This document shows positions 16,561 to 25,393 of a DNA stretch of 62,041 bases, piece by piece; position 1 is the first letter of the stretch; each line of letters starts with the position of its first letter. The notes beneath the pieces are model-generated. The model had not been told where the DNA came from and ran no database searches. It was given only the letters and a program-made list of their open reading frames with translations. The translations under genes were made by a program, and so were the position numbers. Source of the DNA: Candidatus Acetatifactor stercoripullorum (GTDB taxonomy: Bacteria; Bacillota; Clostridia; Lachnospirales; Lachnospiraceae); the NCBI GenBank assembly GCA_019114005.1, contig DXGH01000025.1, forward strand, positions 1 to 62,041, in the 5' to 3' direction.

Positions 16561-17897
16561 TTTCGCAAAAATAAAATTTCATAATAATAAAGACATGGCC
16601 TATAGCTGTTTGGTAGAATTAAGTCACCACAACCAAATCTATCAAAGGAGGCTATAGAACCATGTCTGATAAGATTATACAGCTAAATGAGGACTTAATA
16701 AAGCACGATTTAAAGGATCTTGTCCGCAGCAGTGTCGAAGAAACCTTAAACGCTCTGCTTGATAAGGAGGCTGATGAGTTAGTCAATGCTGAAAGGTATG
16801 AGCGTTCCTCTGAACGCCAGGGATATCGTTCCGGGCATTATAAGCGGAATCTTCATACAACAGCAGGAGAAGTAGAACTGAAAGTTCCTAAACTTAAGGG
16901 CATTCCTTTTGAAACAGCCATTATTGAACGCTACCGCCGCAGAGAATCTTCTGTTGAGGAAGCGTTAATTGAAATGTATCTCGCAGGTGTTTCCGTCCGT
17001 CGTGTGGAAGATATTACCGAAGCTTTATGGGGAACGAAAGTATCTCCCGGAAGAATCAGCAACCTGAATAAAAAGGCGTATGAGCATATGGAAACCTGGC
17101 GTACCCGTCCGCTTTCCGTGGAATATCCCTATGTTTATGTAGATGGCGTCTACCTGAAACGCAGCTGGGGCGGCGAGATCCAGAATGTTTCCGTTCTGGC
17201 TGCAATCGGCGTCAGCCAGGACGGATGCCGTGAAATTCTTGGTGCTGCTGAGGGTATGAAAGAAGATCGTGAGAGCTGGCGCTCTTTCTTTGTATGGCTG
17301 AAAGAACGTGGGCTTACCGGGGTACGTTTAATCATCGGCGATAAAAATCTGGGGATGCTGGAAACTATTCCGGAAGTATGCCCAGATGCCAGATACCAGC
17401 GATGCACCGTGCATTTTTACAGGAACGTCTTTTCCGTTACGCCTCGAAACAAGATGAAAGTGGTAGCCCTCATGCTTAAGGCCATCCATTCGCAGGAAAG
17501 CAGGGAAGCAGCCCGTGAAAAGGCGATACAGGTAGCCGAAAAGCTGAAAACCATGAAACTGGCGAAAGCTGCCAAAAAAGTGGAGGATGGCATTGAAGAA
17601 ACCTTAACCTATATGGATTTTCCTACTCAGCACTGGACCCGGATCCGGACAAACAACACCATTGAGCGCCTCAACCGTGAGATCAAACGCCGGACAAAAG
17701 CGATCGGCGCATTTCCCGATGGAAAAAATGCTTTAATGCTCGTATGTGCCAGACTGCGTCATGTAGCGGCAACCAACTGGGGCGCCAGACGCTACATGAA
17801 TATGGACCATCTTTTCAAAGTAGAGGATGATCTGCCGTCTGATATCATAGCCAGATGACTGCCGGCTACCAAATGGCTGGATTTTACTTTTGCGAAA
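16561..17897 (+). mobile_element. complete IS256-family insertion sequence
   Basis: Terminal inverted repeats TTTCGCAAAAATAAAAT (from 16561) and its partner TTTCGCAAAAGTAAAAT read inward from 17897, one mismatch in 17. They flank one full transposase gene. The 8 bases outside each end (ATAATAAG left, AAATCTTG right) do not match, so the usual 8-bp target duplication is missing or the true ends lie a few bases off. The right end breaks a tnpV-like gene. Confidence 0.85.
16662..17858 (+). CDS. IS256 family (mutator-type) transposase
   Basis: DDE transposase of 398 residues, full family length with no disruptions. Recognisable are RSSERQGYRSGHYKRNLHT (about 46-64), the first Asp in YPYVYVDGVYLK, the second in LIIGDKNLG, and the C-terminal NNTIERLNREIKRRTKAIGAFPD block with its catalytic Glu. 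AAAGGAGG lies 11 bases before ATG 16662. It should cut and insert its own element. Codon use is similar to neighbours, so it could be a recent but adapted arrival. Confidence 0.95.
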   Translation: MSDKIIQLNEDLIKHDLKDLVRSSVEETLNALLDKEADELVNAERYERSSERQGYRSGHYKRNLHTTAGEVELKVPKLKGIPFETAIIERYRRRESSVEEALIEMYLAGVSVRRVEDITEALWGTKVSPGRISNLNKKAYEHMETWRTRPLSVEYPYVYVDGVYLKRSWGGEIQNVSVLAAIGVSQDGCREILGAAEGMKEDRESWRSFFVWLKERGLTGVRLIIGDKNLGMLETIPEVCPDARYQRCTVHFYRNVFSVTPRNKMKVVALMLKAIHSQESREAAREKAIQVAEKLKTMKLAKAAKKVEDGIEETLTYMDFPTQHWTRIRTNNTIERLNREIKRRTKAIGAFPDGKNALMLVCARLRHVAATNWGARRYMNMDHLFKVEDDLPSDIIAR

Positions 17898-17975
17898 AAA
17901 TCTTGACACAGTCGGAATCTTATAATCTCCCGCCTGACGATACTCAACACTTTGTTTTTCAAATATTGTTTTCAT
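17898..17975 (-). pseudogene. TnpV-like gene start, cut by the IS
   Basis: ATG at 17975 follows AGGAGG seven bases upstream and opens MKTIFEKQSVEYRQAGDYKI, resembling the N-terminus of TnpV, a small protein of Tn4451-type and other clostridial transposons. The frame meets the IS right inverted repeat after about 26 codons and only continues as read-through of the IS. It shows that the IS landed in a pre-existing mobile element. Confidence 0.55.
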
Positions 17976-18085
17976 AAAAAAATCCTCCTGTAATTTGATT
18001 GTACTATCATTTTACAAGAAGATTTTAATTTATACCAATGTGCCGATTAATTATTATGCTTCTTATTTATTTTTGTATAATGATA

Positions 18086-19876
18086 TTAAATCCAACCTTT
18101 TTTCTTGAACTCTTCAATACGAGCTAAGTCCTCAGCCGATGGTTTGTCCGCTTGAATTTTGCCTATAATGTTTAAGTAAGCATTGCTCCAATTTTTGAGA
18201 ATCTTAATAATGGAATCAGATACTCTGATATCTCTTTTCATAATTGCATCCATATCCCAATCTTGAACATCTGATGTTCCCATTGCTTTTGTAATCGCAA
18301 TTTTTGAAGCTGTGTATTCTTTCTTTTTCTTACCAAAGTATCCATTGCCAGCAACAATATTTAGATTCTTCTCAAACGGAATTTTGTTGCCGATATGCTC
18401 GATCTTCTCTTTGATAATATTCTCTGGAACATCTGGAAAATAATTTGTTTGCCACTTTTGCGGAAATATATGTTCAATTTCCCATTTGTTCGGCAACAGT
18501 GTATCCTGATGTTCGTAAGCAAGAGTTTTCAGTATCATACGAACCATACTACGATTAGGATTTTGAATGCGTTCCTCTATCTGGCTAACATCTATTTCTT
18601 TGAATTCAAATTTCGGCGTGCTTGATTTTATTATCGCAGAATTCAATTTCAGAATATCAGGCTTAACAGCGTTGATGGTAGGAAACAACAAGTATTTTGT
18701 CATCAATTCCATCAATAATTTATTTAAAAACAAACCAAATTTCATCTCAAAATCTACTTTATTACGATAACAAACATAGTATATTACAACAGGATATTTC
18801 CAAAACTCATTTGGGTATGATTTAAGTATATCAAGAGACTGTCTGATTTTTATATTCTTAGACCAATCCTCGTTCTCTATTTCTTCCCCTTTATTTATAA
18901 CTTTCCACAGATTGAGAATTACAAATAATGTATCCAAGAGACCGTTTTTATACAGTCTTTCAAATTTATTTGCAGAATAATACTTTCTAACACCGGGTGT
19001 GGTTGTTTTGATGTCTTTTTCCAATGCACGAAGATAGAACATATTATAATAAAAAAGCTGTTGTATGCTTTCTTCTGCATCAGTTGCTTGTTCATCTAAA
19101 TCTTTCCATCGGTCTATAAAATCTTTTTTCTCATATGAATCTAATTGATTATAGATTTTTGCTTTAAAAATATCCGCATCTGAAAGAGGCAACCCCCTAT
19201 CATTCAATGTTGAGAAAATTGTTAATGCAGTATCTTGAGTATCTGCAGTAATTGGAAGCAGGATTGCTTGATTCAGTAAAGCGTAAATAAACTGATATAC
19301 CATTAATGGATTTTCTATGGAATGTTTGTCAAATAACTCCTGAAAATATCTGTAATTCTTTGAATAATTATCCTTAGCATTCTCGTCAGTTTTTCCTGTT
19401 TCTAAAATTGAACGTAATATTTCATTTCCTTCATTGTTAACAACACGAGATGTTAAAAGAATATTCTTAAAATCAACAGTCCCGGTCAATTTATTAGTTC
19501 TCCAAATAGCCGGTTCAATCTTTCCGATAAAGTTATTAGCTTCCGGAGTTCTTTCGGAGGCAGGTGTTACAACTAACTTTGTATAAATTGCTCTGAGCAA
19601 AAGAAACAACGACGTAATACGTTGCTGTCCGTCTATAATTTCTTGCTCACCATCTTCATTTTCATAAGCCACAATACTTCCAAGAAAATACGAACCTTCT
19701 CGTTCAGTACCACCACTTATAGCTGTAAATTCCCATAAATCTTCAAAAAGCGTTTCTACCTGTTCATCAGTCCAGGCATAAGGGCGCTGATATTCCGGAA
19801 TTACAAATGGTTTTGTTTTTCCACTTCCCAAAAGTGCCTCTACACTTTGCTTATTAACTTCTATCGTTGTAGGCAT
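18086..19876 (-). CDS. DUF262/DUF1524 protein, GmrSD-like modification-dependent restriction enzyme
   Basis: Single chain of 596 residues joining the two halves of GmrSD-type nucleases. The N-terminal DUF262 part has FVIPEYQRPYAW (about 23-34) and the NTPase signature DGQQRITSLFLLL. The C-terminal DUF1524 part has the HNH-like EIEHIFPQKW and later NLNIVAGNGYFGKKKKEY. In characterised members (GmrSD, BrxU, SspE-like) such proteins cut phage DNA bearing modified bases. Here it stands alone, without BREX or Ssp genes. It is AT-rich against its neighbours and lies beside a mobile-element scar, so acquired phage defence is the likely role. Confidence 0.8.
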   Translation of the reverse strand: MPTTIEVNKQSVEALLGSGKTKPFVIPEYQRPYAWTDEQVETLFEDLWEFTAISGGTEREGSYFLGSIVAYENEDGEQEIIDGQQRITSLFLLLRAIYTKLVVTPASERTPEANNFIGKIEPAIWRTNKLTGTVDFKNILLTSRVVNNEGNEILRSILETGKTDENAKDNYSKNYRYFQELFDKHSIENPLMVYQFIYALLNQAILLPITADTQDTALTIFSTLNDRGLPLSDADIFKAKIYNQLDSYEKKDFIDRWKDLDEQATDAEESIQQLFYYNMFYLRALEKDIKTTTPGVRKYYSANKFERLYKNGLLDTLFVILNLWKVINKGEEIENEDWSKNIKIRQSLDILKSYPNEFWKYPVVIYYVCYRNKVDFEMKFGLFLNKLLMELMTKYLLFPTINAVKPDILKLNSAIIKSSTPKFEFKEIDVSQIEERIQNPNRSMVRMILKTLAYEHQDTLLPNKWEIEHIFPQKWQTNYFPDVPENIIKEKIEHIGNKIPFEKNLNIVAGNGYFGKKKKEYTASKIAITKAMGTSDVQDWDMDAIMKRDIRVSDSIIKILKNWSNAYLNIIGKIQADKPSAEDLARIEEFKKKGWI

Positions 19877-19926
19877 AAATTTACCCCCTTAATCTTTAAA
19901 TCTTTTCGATTAAAATTTAATTAAAA

Positions 19927-21672
19927 CTAAATCATCTTAAAATACTTAAGTGCATCCTCAATCATCTTCTCTTTTTCAGGTGGGCATTTTAGCTGTTTCG
20001 AATCCTCAGACTTTGCCTTATTATAGTTCTCACGTTCTATAATTCCGTGCTTGTCTTTTACCTGAGCAATGTACAGGTTAGTTACTTTCGTATCATATTT
20101 ATCAGCAATATATTGCTTGATTTTTTCGTATGTCGCCTTACTTTCGGAAGATGTAATATCAAGCTCGTCCATATCAATTTTCAAGTCGATATGTGCGTCG
20201 GGAGTTTTTCTAACCAACTGAACTACCGTCTCCACATGCACCGTCATCCCAAACTGGTCCACACCCCTGGCTCTCTTCACCTCATACCCCCCATCGCACA
20301 GAATCTTCAAATCCCGGGCCAGGGTGGCGGAGTCGCAGCTCACATACACAATCCGCTCCGGGCGCAGCTTCAGCATAGCGGAAAGGCATGCCTGATCGCA
20401 GCCTTTTCTGGGCGGGTCCACCACCACCACATCAGGGGGCAGGATGGATTTTCCCAAGGCCTCCTCCGACAGCGCCTCCTGTACACTGCCAGCAAAAAAT
20501 TCTGCGTTTTCTATACCGTTTAAAACTGCGTTCTCCTTTGCATCCTCTATGGCCTGGGGCACAATCTCCACTCCATACACCTTTTTTGCGCCTCCTGCAA
20601 GGAAAAGGGAAATGGTTCCAATGCCGCAGTACAAGTCCCACACGATTTCCTTTCCCGTAAGGCCTGCATATTCCAAGGCAAGACTGTAGAGCTTTTCTGT
20701 CTGTACGGGATTTACCTGATAAAAGGAAAGGGGAGAAATTTTAAAGGTCAATGCCCTTTCTGTGGCCGGATACCCTTCCCTTTGCATATCTCTTGTATGA
20801 AGCACATCGGTGATAAAGGGCTGTCCCCAAAGGTTATGTATTTCCTTTCCCATGATTACGTTGGTTTTTTCGGTATTGATACTGACTGACACACTTGTCA
20901 TTCCTTGTATCCGGGCCAGTTTTGCAAGCAATTCTCCCTGATTAGGCAAAAATTCATTGTTTCGTTTCTGTGTGCCCCTGGCTTGATATGACAATTTTGT
21001 CATTTTTTTATTGAGCACAAGGCAGACCATGATTTCGCCGGTGGAAAAGCCTTTTCTGATCAATATATGGCGCACCAATCCAAGGCCCGTGGCTTCCTCA
21101 TAGGGTGGAACATGGTTTTCTTCCATGTAATTTAAGATGACCTGCAAAATCTTCTGGTTCTCCTCCGGACCAAGAAGGCAGTCCTGATTGGGAATAATGT
21201 GGTGGGTGCGGCCCGCATAAAAGCCAGCCGTCACCCTTCCCTCTTTGTCTCTTCCCACAGGATACTGGGCCTTATTGCGGTAGCGGAAAGGGTTTTCCAT
21301 GCCGATTACAGGCTCCATTCTGGCTTCCACATAGTCGGGAGAAAAGCCGCCGATGCGGATGAGATTGTTTTTGATTTTTTCCTGTTTAAACAAAAGCTGT
21401 CTTTCATAGGAAAGGGGCTGGAGCTGGCAGCCGCCGCACTGTCTGCACACAGGGCATTTTGGCTCCACGCGAAAAGGAGAAGGCGCAAGCACCTTCTCTA
21501 ATCTGGCGTAAGCATAATGCTTTTTACTCTTTACAATTTTGGCCTCCACCCGGTCGCCGATAACGGCATCCTTCACAAACAAGGTAAAGCCGTCAACCTT
21601 TCCGATTCCCTGTCCGTCCTTATCCATATCCTCTATCGTGACGGTAACGTGATCATTTTTTTGATATTCCAT
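19927..21672 (-). CDS. rlmD: 23S rRNA (uracil-C5)-methyltransferase RlmD with extra C-terminal domain
   Basis: Methylates a uracil (U1939 in E. coli numbering) of 23S rRNA using SAM. The order is a TRAM domain (about 1-60), the Fe-S cysteines CPVCRQCGGC (about 74-83), the SAM fold (WDLYCGIGTISLFLA, PPRKGCD) and the catalytic Cys in YVSCDSATLARDL. The core ends near residue 488 at HVETVVQLVRK. A further 93 residues (19930-20208) form a charged, separate domain with LYIAQVKDKHGIIERENYNK near its middle, in DNA visibly more AT-rich than the core. Normal RlmD is 450-490 long, so the tail looks grafted, perhaps by an element that integrated at the gene's 3' end. Confidence 0.9.
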   Translation of the reverse strand: MEYQKNDHVTVTIEDMDKDGQGIGKVDGFTLFVKDAVIGDRVEAKIVKSKKHYAYARLEKVLAPSPFRVEPKCPVCRQCGGCQLQPLSYERQLLFKQEKIKNNLIRIGGFSPDYVEARMEPVIGMENPFRYRNKAQYPVGRDKEGRVTAGFYAGRTHHIIPNQDCLLGPEENQKILQVILNYMEENHVPPYEEATGLGLVRHILIRKGFSTGEIMVCLVLNKKMTKLSYQARGTQKRNNEFLPNQGELLAKLARIQGMTSVSVSINTEKTNVIMGKEIHNLWGQPFITDVLHTRDMQREGYPATERALTFKISPLSFYQVNPVQTEKLYSLALEYAGLTGKEIVWDLYCGIGTISLFLAGGAKKVYGVEIVPQAIEDAKENAVLNGIENAEFFAGSVQEALSEEALGKSILPPDVVVVDPPRKGCDQACLSAMLKLRPERIVYVSCDSATLARDLKILCDGGYEVKRARGVDQFGMTVHVETVVQLVRKTPDAHIDLKIDMDELDITSSESKATYEKIKQYIADKYDTKVTNLYIAQVKDKHGIIERENYNKAKSEDSKQLKCPPEKEKMIEDALKYFKMI

Positions 21673-21712
21673 GCCTTCTCCCGTTTTCGCAGCATTTTAA
21701 TTTGAAATTTTC

Positions 21713-22897
21713 TTATTTGTCCAAAAGCTCCAGAATCATCTTCTCCATCTGTTCCTTATCCTGCTCCTTCATGGTGGACGTGATGGTGACGGTTGTATCT
21801 GTAAAAGTAATATTTTTACTCTTCTCAAACATTCCCTTTATCACTTTGGCAGCCATGGGCGCCCAGGAGCCGTTTTCTATAAGACCGATTCTGCGGTTTT
21901 GAAAGTTTCTTTCCAGAAGCCTTCGGATAAAATCCTCCATAAAGGGAAAAATACCGCCGTTATAGGTGCTGCATGCCAGCACAAGCTTATCATAGCGGAA
22001 AGCCTCTGATACGGCCTGAGACAGGTCGGTTCTGGCCAGATCATAAACCACAACCTCCCCTGCATTTCTTTTCTTCAATTCCTCCGCAAGGAAAAGAGCC
22101 GCCTTCTTTGTGTGTCCGTAAATGGAAGCATAGAAAACTGCAATTCCCTGGCTTTCCGGCGTATAGGAGGACCATTTTTCATACAGATCCAGATAATATC
22201 CCAGGTTTTCCTGTAAAATAGGGCCATGGAGCGGACAGATGGCGGCAATGTCAAGCTCTGCTGCCTTCTTTAATACATTCTGCACCTGCACTCCATATTT
22301 TCCCACAATACCGATGTAATAGCGGCGGGCCTCGTCCGCCCAGGGCTCTTCTTTATCCAATGCTCCAAACTTTCCGAAGGCGTCCGCACTAAAGAAAAGC
22401 TGCTCCGTCTGCTCGTAGGTCATCATCACCTCCGGCCAGTGAACCATGGGAGCAAAGAGAAACTGCAGTGTGTGGCTTCCCAGGGACAGGGTGCCTCCGT
22501 TCTCCGCCTTTATGCTTCTTTCCGCAATCTTCTCCTGTAAAAGGGCGCCGTCCTCTTCCCCATAAAGAAACTGTTTTATCATTTCAAAGGTTTTTGGTGT
22601 AGCTGCCACCTTTGCGTCTGGATATTTGCGCAGGAACAAAGGGATTCCCCCTGAGTGGTCCGGCTCCATGTGCTGAACGATCAGATAGTCGGGCCTTCGT
22701 CCATCCAGCTCTCTTTCCAGATTTTCCAGCCATTCTCCGGTAAAGCTCTCATCCACGGTATCCATAACCGCAATCTTTTCATCCAGAATCACATAGGAAT
22801 TATAGGACATACCCATCGGAACAGGGTACTGGCCTTCAAACAAGTCCGTCTTGTGATCATTTACACCAATATATCTTACGCTGTCGCTGATTTTCAT
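21713..22897 (-). CDS. fprA: FprA family A-type flavoprotein (oxygen/NO-detoxifying)
   Basis: Diiron flavoprotein of 394 residues that reduces O2 or NO in anaerobes. The beta-lactamase-like half holds the diiron ligands in HMEPDHSG (about residue 79), VHWPEVMM and CPLHGPI. The flavodoxin half has the FMN loop SIYGHTKKAA, followed by STYNGGIFPFMEDF. The ATG at 22897 has GGGAG seven bases before it and is preferred over an upstream TTG. Neighbours rlmD and yhaM lie on the same strand with short gaps. Confidence 0.92.
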   Translation of the reverse strand: MKISDSVRYIGVNDHKTDLFEGQYPVPMGMSYNSYVILDEKIAVMDTVDESFTGEWLENLERELDGRRPDYLIVQHMEPDHSGGIPLFLRKYPDAKVAATPKTFEMIKQFLYGEEDGALLQEKIAERSIKAENGGTLSLGSHTLQFLFAPMVHWPEVMMTYEQTEQLFFSADAFGKFGALDKEEPWADEARRYYIGIVGKYGVQVQNVLKKAAELDIAAICPLHGPILQENLGYYLDLYEKWSSYTPESQGIAVFYASIYGHTKKAALFLAEELKKRNAGEVVVYDLARTDLSQAVSEAFRYDKLVLACSTYNGGIFPFMEDFIRRLLERNFQNRRIGLIENGSWAPMAAKVIKGMFEKSKNITFTDTTVTITSTMKEQDKEQMEKMILELLDK

Positions 22898-22929
22898 TTC
22901 AATCTCCCTTCTCAAACGTTTCTTTCCTT

Positions 22930-23877
22930 CTACTGCAGCCTGCTGGCTCTCAAATTGGAATCAAACAATCTGTTATAACCAAACCAGCCAGCATTGTCTG
23001 CATTATTTTCCAGAATTTCTTTAAAGGTCTCCAGCTTCGCATCCGTGTCGTCCGCATAATTCAGGGCCAAGGCTTCAATAATGGCGGGCACCTTGGGAGA
23101 ACCATACTCGTATTTCCCATGATGGGCCAAAATACAGTGCTCCACCTGTGTCAGCAGGCTGTCCGGAAAATCCTTGATCTTGGCTGCTTTTCCCGCAACC
23201 ATCTGGGCTCCCATAACAATGTGCCCCAAAAGCTGTCCCTCGTCTGTGTAATCATTTGCCGGAAAAGCGGATATCTCTCTGGTTTTCCCGATATCGTGGC
23301 ACATGGCCGCCGTCAAAAGAAGATCCCGCTTTAAAATGGGATAAGCGCTGCAATAGTAATCGCACAGCTTTGTCACACTTAAAGTATGCTCCAATAATCC
23401 TCCCACAAACCCATGATGTACTGTTTTTGCTGCGGAGGAATTGCAGAATACCTTTACAAAGTCACTATCCTCCACAAAAAAGGCCTCCAAAAGCTGTCTC
23501 AAATAGGAATTTTGTATGCTTCGTATCAAAGAAACCAGCTCTTGATACATTTCATCAATGTTTTTGGAGCTTACGGGAAGATAGTCTGCAGCGTTGTATT
23601 CTCCTTCCCTGCACACCCGGATTCTTTTTACGCTGACCTGAAGGGTCCCTAAAAAATTAGTCACATCTCCGTAAACCTCTATATAATCCATGGTGTCATA
23701 ATCGCCGATGCCGGGATTGTTGGGCTCCCACACCTTTGCGTCTATGGTTCCCGTTTTATCCTGGAGAATCACATTTTCGTATGCCTTCCCGTTTTTTGTC
23801 ACCGCCGGCTGCTTATGCTTGCACAGGTAAATGTCAAAAATTCTGTCTCCCTCTTTAAAGTCCTTGATATATTTCAT
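22930..23877 (-). CDS. yhaM: YhaM-type 3'-5' exoribonuclease (OB fold plus HD domain)
   Basis: 315 residues. An N-terminal OB-type nucleic-acid-binding fold (about 15-90) is followed by an HD phosphohydrolase domain: H and HD residues in VHHGFVGGLLEHTLSV, AAMCHDIGKTRE and CILAHHGKYEYG. YhaM degrades single-stranded RNA or DNA with divalent metal in Gram-positives. Length and all HD residues are normal. ATG at 23877 follows a weak GGGCCC-rich leader; ribosome site GTGAAAA is poor. Confidence 0.87.
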   Translation of the reverse strand: MKYIKDFKEGDRIFDIYLCKHKQPAVTKNGKAYENVILQDKTGTIDAKVWEPNNPGIGDYDTMDYIEVYGDVTNFLGTLQVSVKRIRVCREGEYNAADYLPVSSKNIDEMYQELVSLIRSIQNSYLRQLLEAFFVEDSDFVKVFCNSSAAKTVHHGFVGGLLEHTLSVTKLCDYYCSAYPILKRDLLLTAAMCHDIGKTREISAFPANDYTDEGQLLGHIVMGAQMVAGKAAKIKDFPDSLLTQVEHCILAHHGKYEYGSPKVPAIIEALALNYADDTDAKLETFKEILENNADNAGWFGYNRLFDSNLRASRLQ

Positions 23878-23909
23878 TTTTCACAGGGCCCAAAGCCCCT
23901 CTCCTTTCT

Positions 23910-25241
23910 CTATTCTGCTGTTCCCAGTACAATGCTGAAATTCATTTCCCTGTACTCGTTTTGGGCCTGGCGCATGATCTGAATATTTACCTGGTCTCCT
24001 GCCTCCATCTGCAGAAGCACCGTAGAATATTCCCCGAAATTTACAATGGTTCTGTCGTCTATGGCTACAATCACATCCCCTTGCTGTATACCGGCCAGCA
24101 TGGCAGGTGAATCCATATCCACTTCCCTCACATAAGCTCCGTAGGGCACTCCCAGCTCCTCATGAGCCTCCTGTGTCACATCCACTCCACTGACGCCCAG
24201 ATAGGCCACGCTCTCGCCGTTTGACATTTTTTCGATGACCTTTTTCAGCTCTGTAATACCGTAAGCGCCAATCACATTGGTCATGTCTGAACCGGCCTTT
24301 TCACTGGTTATAATTCCGATTACCTGTCCTTGCAGGTTAAAAAGCACCCCTCCCCCATTTCTGCTTCCGCTGATATCCGTAAACAGCAGCTTGTAATTTC
24401 TGTCCACAGCAAAGAGCTGGCTGTTGACGGCGGTAATCATGCCGTATCCCACTGAATTGCTGATCCCCATGGGACTTCCCATTGCAATCACCGGGGTTCC
24501 CACAATATTTTTGGCATTGGAGGAGCCAAGAACTGCCACCTTAATCAAATCCTCCTTGTTCTCCTGAGGAAGATCATTTAAGCTTACGGAAAGCACCGCC
24601 AGATTGGTAAAGGAATCCTTCTGCTTTACCTGGGCTTTTACCTGCACTCCGTTATAGAATTCCATGGAAAGCTCCTGTGCATCACTTATGGGCGTATTGT
24701 CCGCCAGCACAAGGAGCTCTCTCCCGTTGTTGGCAATAATCACGCCGAAGGATTGGTTCTGGCTTTCCTGCACGTTGTTAAACCAGTCAATATTGGAGGT
24801 GACCCCTGTAACCGTCACCATGGATTCATTGAGCTGGGAAACAAATTCCGACATGGCAGTGTACAGCTGTCTGTAATCCTCTTTATCCAGCTGAATCTGA
24901 GAAAGAATTGACTCAATCTGTTCCTCCTCTAACACAACCTCTGTTTCCTGTCTGCTTTCCTCCTGATTCTGGGCCTGCATATTGTCAGACAGCATTTCCT
25001 CCGGCGACATTTCCTCTTGGTCCTCTGGAAAGACAATGGGCTGAGGCTCCTCCTCAGGATAAAGCCAGTTGCTGATCACCGGCTCCAGCACAAGAAAGGT
25101 AAAGCAGGCAATCAAACCGAAAATAACGGCCATGGCGGCAGTGATAATAGTCCGCCGGATCAGCTTTCTTTTATTCACCGGCCGTTCCTTTATCTTTTCA
25201 ATCAAGAAATCGTTTTTGTCCTTCTGTTCCAAACCAGACAT
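23910..25241 (-). CDS. membrane-anchored HtrA-like PDZ protein with degenerate protease triad
   Basis: 443 residues: short cytoplasmic start, one helix (about 28-52), an acidic Glu/Gln-rich linker, a trypsin-like HtrA fold (about 115-330) and a PDZ domain (about 340-435, GVSGVDVTQEAHEELGVPYG and MLAGIQQGDVIVAID). The HtrA catalytic residues appear lost: the His position falls in ELLVLADN, the Asp of DLAVL is Asn in FTNLAVL, and the Ser of GNSGG is Gly in RNGGGVL. It should therefore bind peptides without cutting them. It lies outside the cell membrane facing the wall. Upstream of it, read the other way, is mutS2. Confidence 0.8.
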   Translation of the reverse strand: MSGLEQKDKNDFLIEKIKERPVNKRKLIRRTIITAAMAVIFGLIACFTFLVLEPVISNWLYPEEEPQPIVFPEDQEEMSPEEMLSDNMQAQNQEESRQETEVVLEEEQIESILSQIQLDKEDYRQLYTAMSEFVSQLNESMVTVTGVTSNIDWFNNVQESQNQSFGVIIANNGRELLVLADNTPISDAQELSMEFYNGVQVKAQVKQKDSFTNLAVLSVSLNDLPQENKEDLIKVAVLGSSNAKNIVGTPVIAMGSPMGISNSVGYGMITAVNSQLFAVDRNYKLLFTDISGSRNGGGVLFNLQGQVIGIITSEKAGSDMTNVIGAYGITELKKVIEKMSNGESVAYLGVSGVDVTQEAHEELGVPYGAYVREVDMDSPAMLAGIQQGDVIVAIDDRTIVNFGEYSTVLLQMEAGDQVNIQIMRQAQNEYREMNFSIVLGTAE

Positions 25242-25333
25242 CTTCTTCCTCTTTCCCTGGGCATCTTTCCCTAAAAGTATATCGGATTCCCCTATAAAAG
25301 TAAAGAATCCTATACCAAAATCCTTTTCACCTA

Positions 25334-25342
25334 TGCTATAAT
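25334..25342 (+). promoter_or_regulatory. extended -10 promoter before mutS2
   Basis: TGC followed by TATAAT, 52 bases before the chosen mutS2 start; no good -35 box, which fits an extended -10 promoter. Confidence 0.45.
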
Positions 25343-25393
25343 GATTACGTTCCAGAATTTCAAAGCCGCCTGCGCGGCAGAATGAGAGGAAAT

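Noticed and set aside
18001..18085. Continuation of the mobile element between tnpV and the DUF262 gene
   Set aside because: Only AT-rich sequence without inverted repeats or frames; nothing can be supported.
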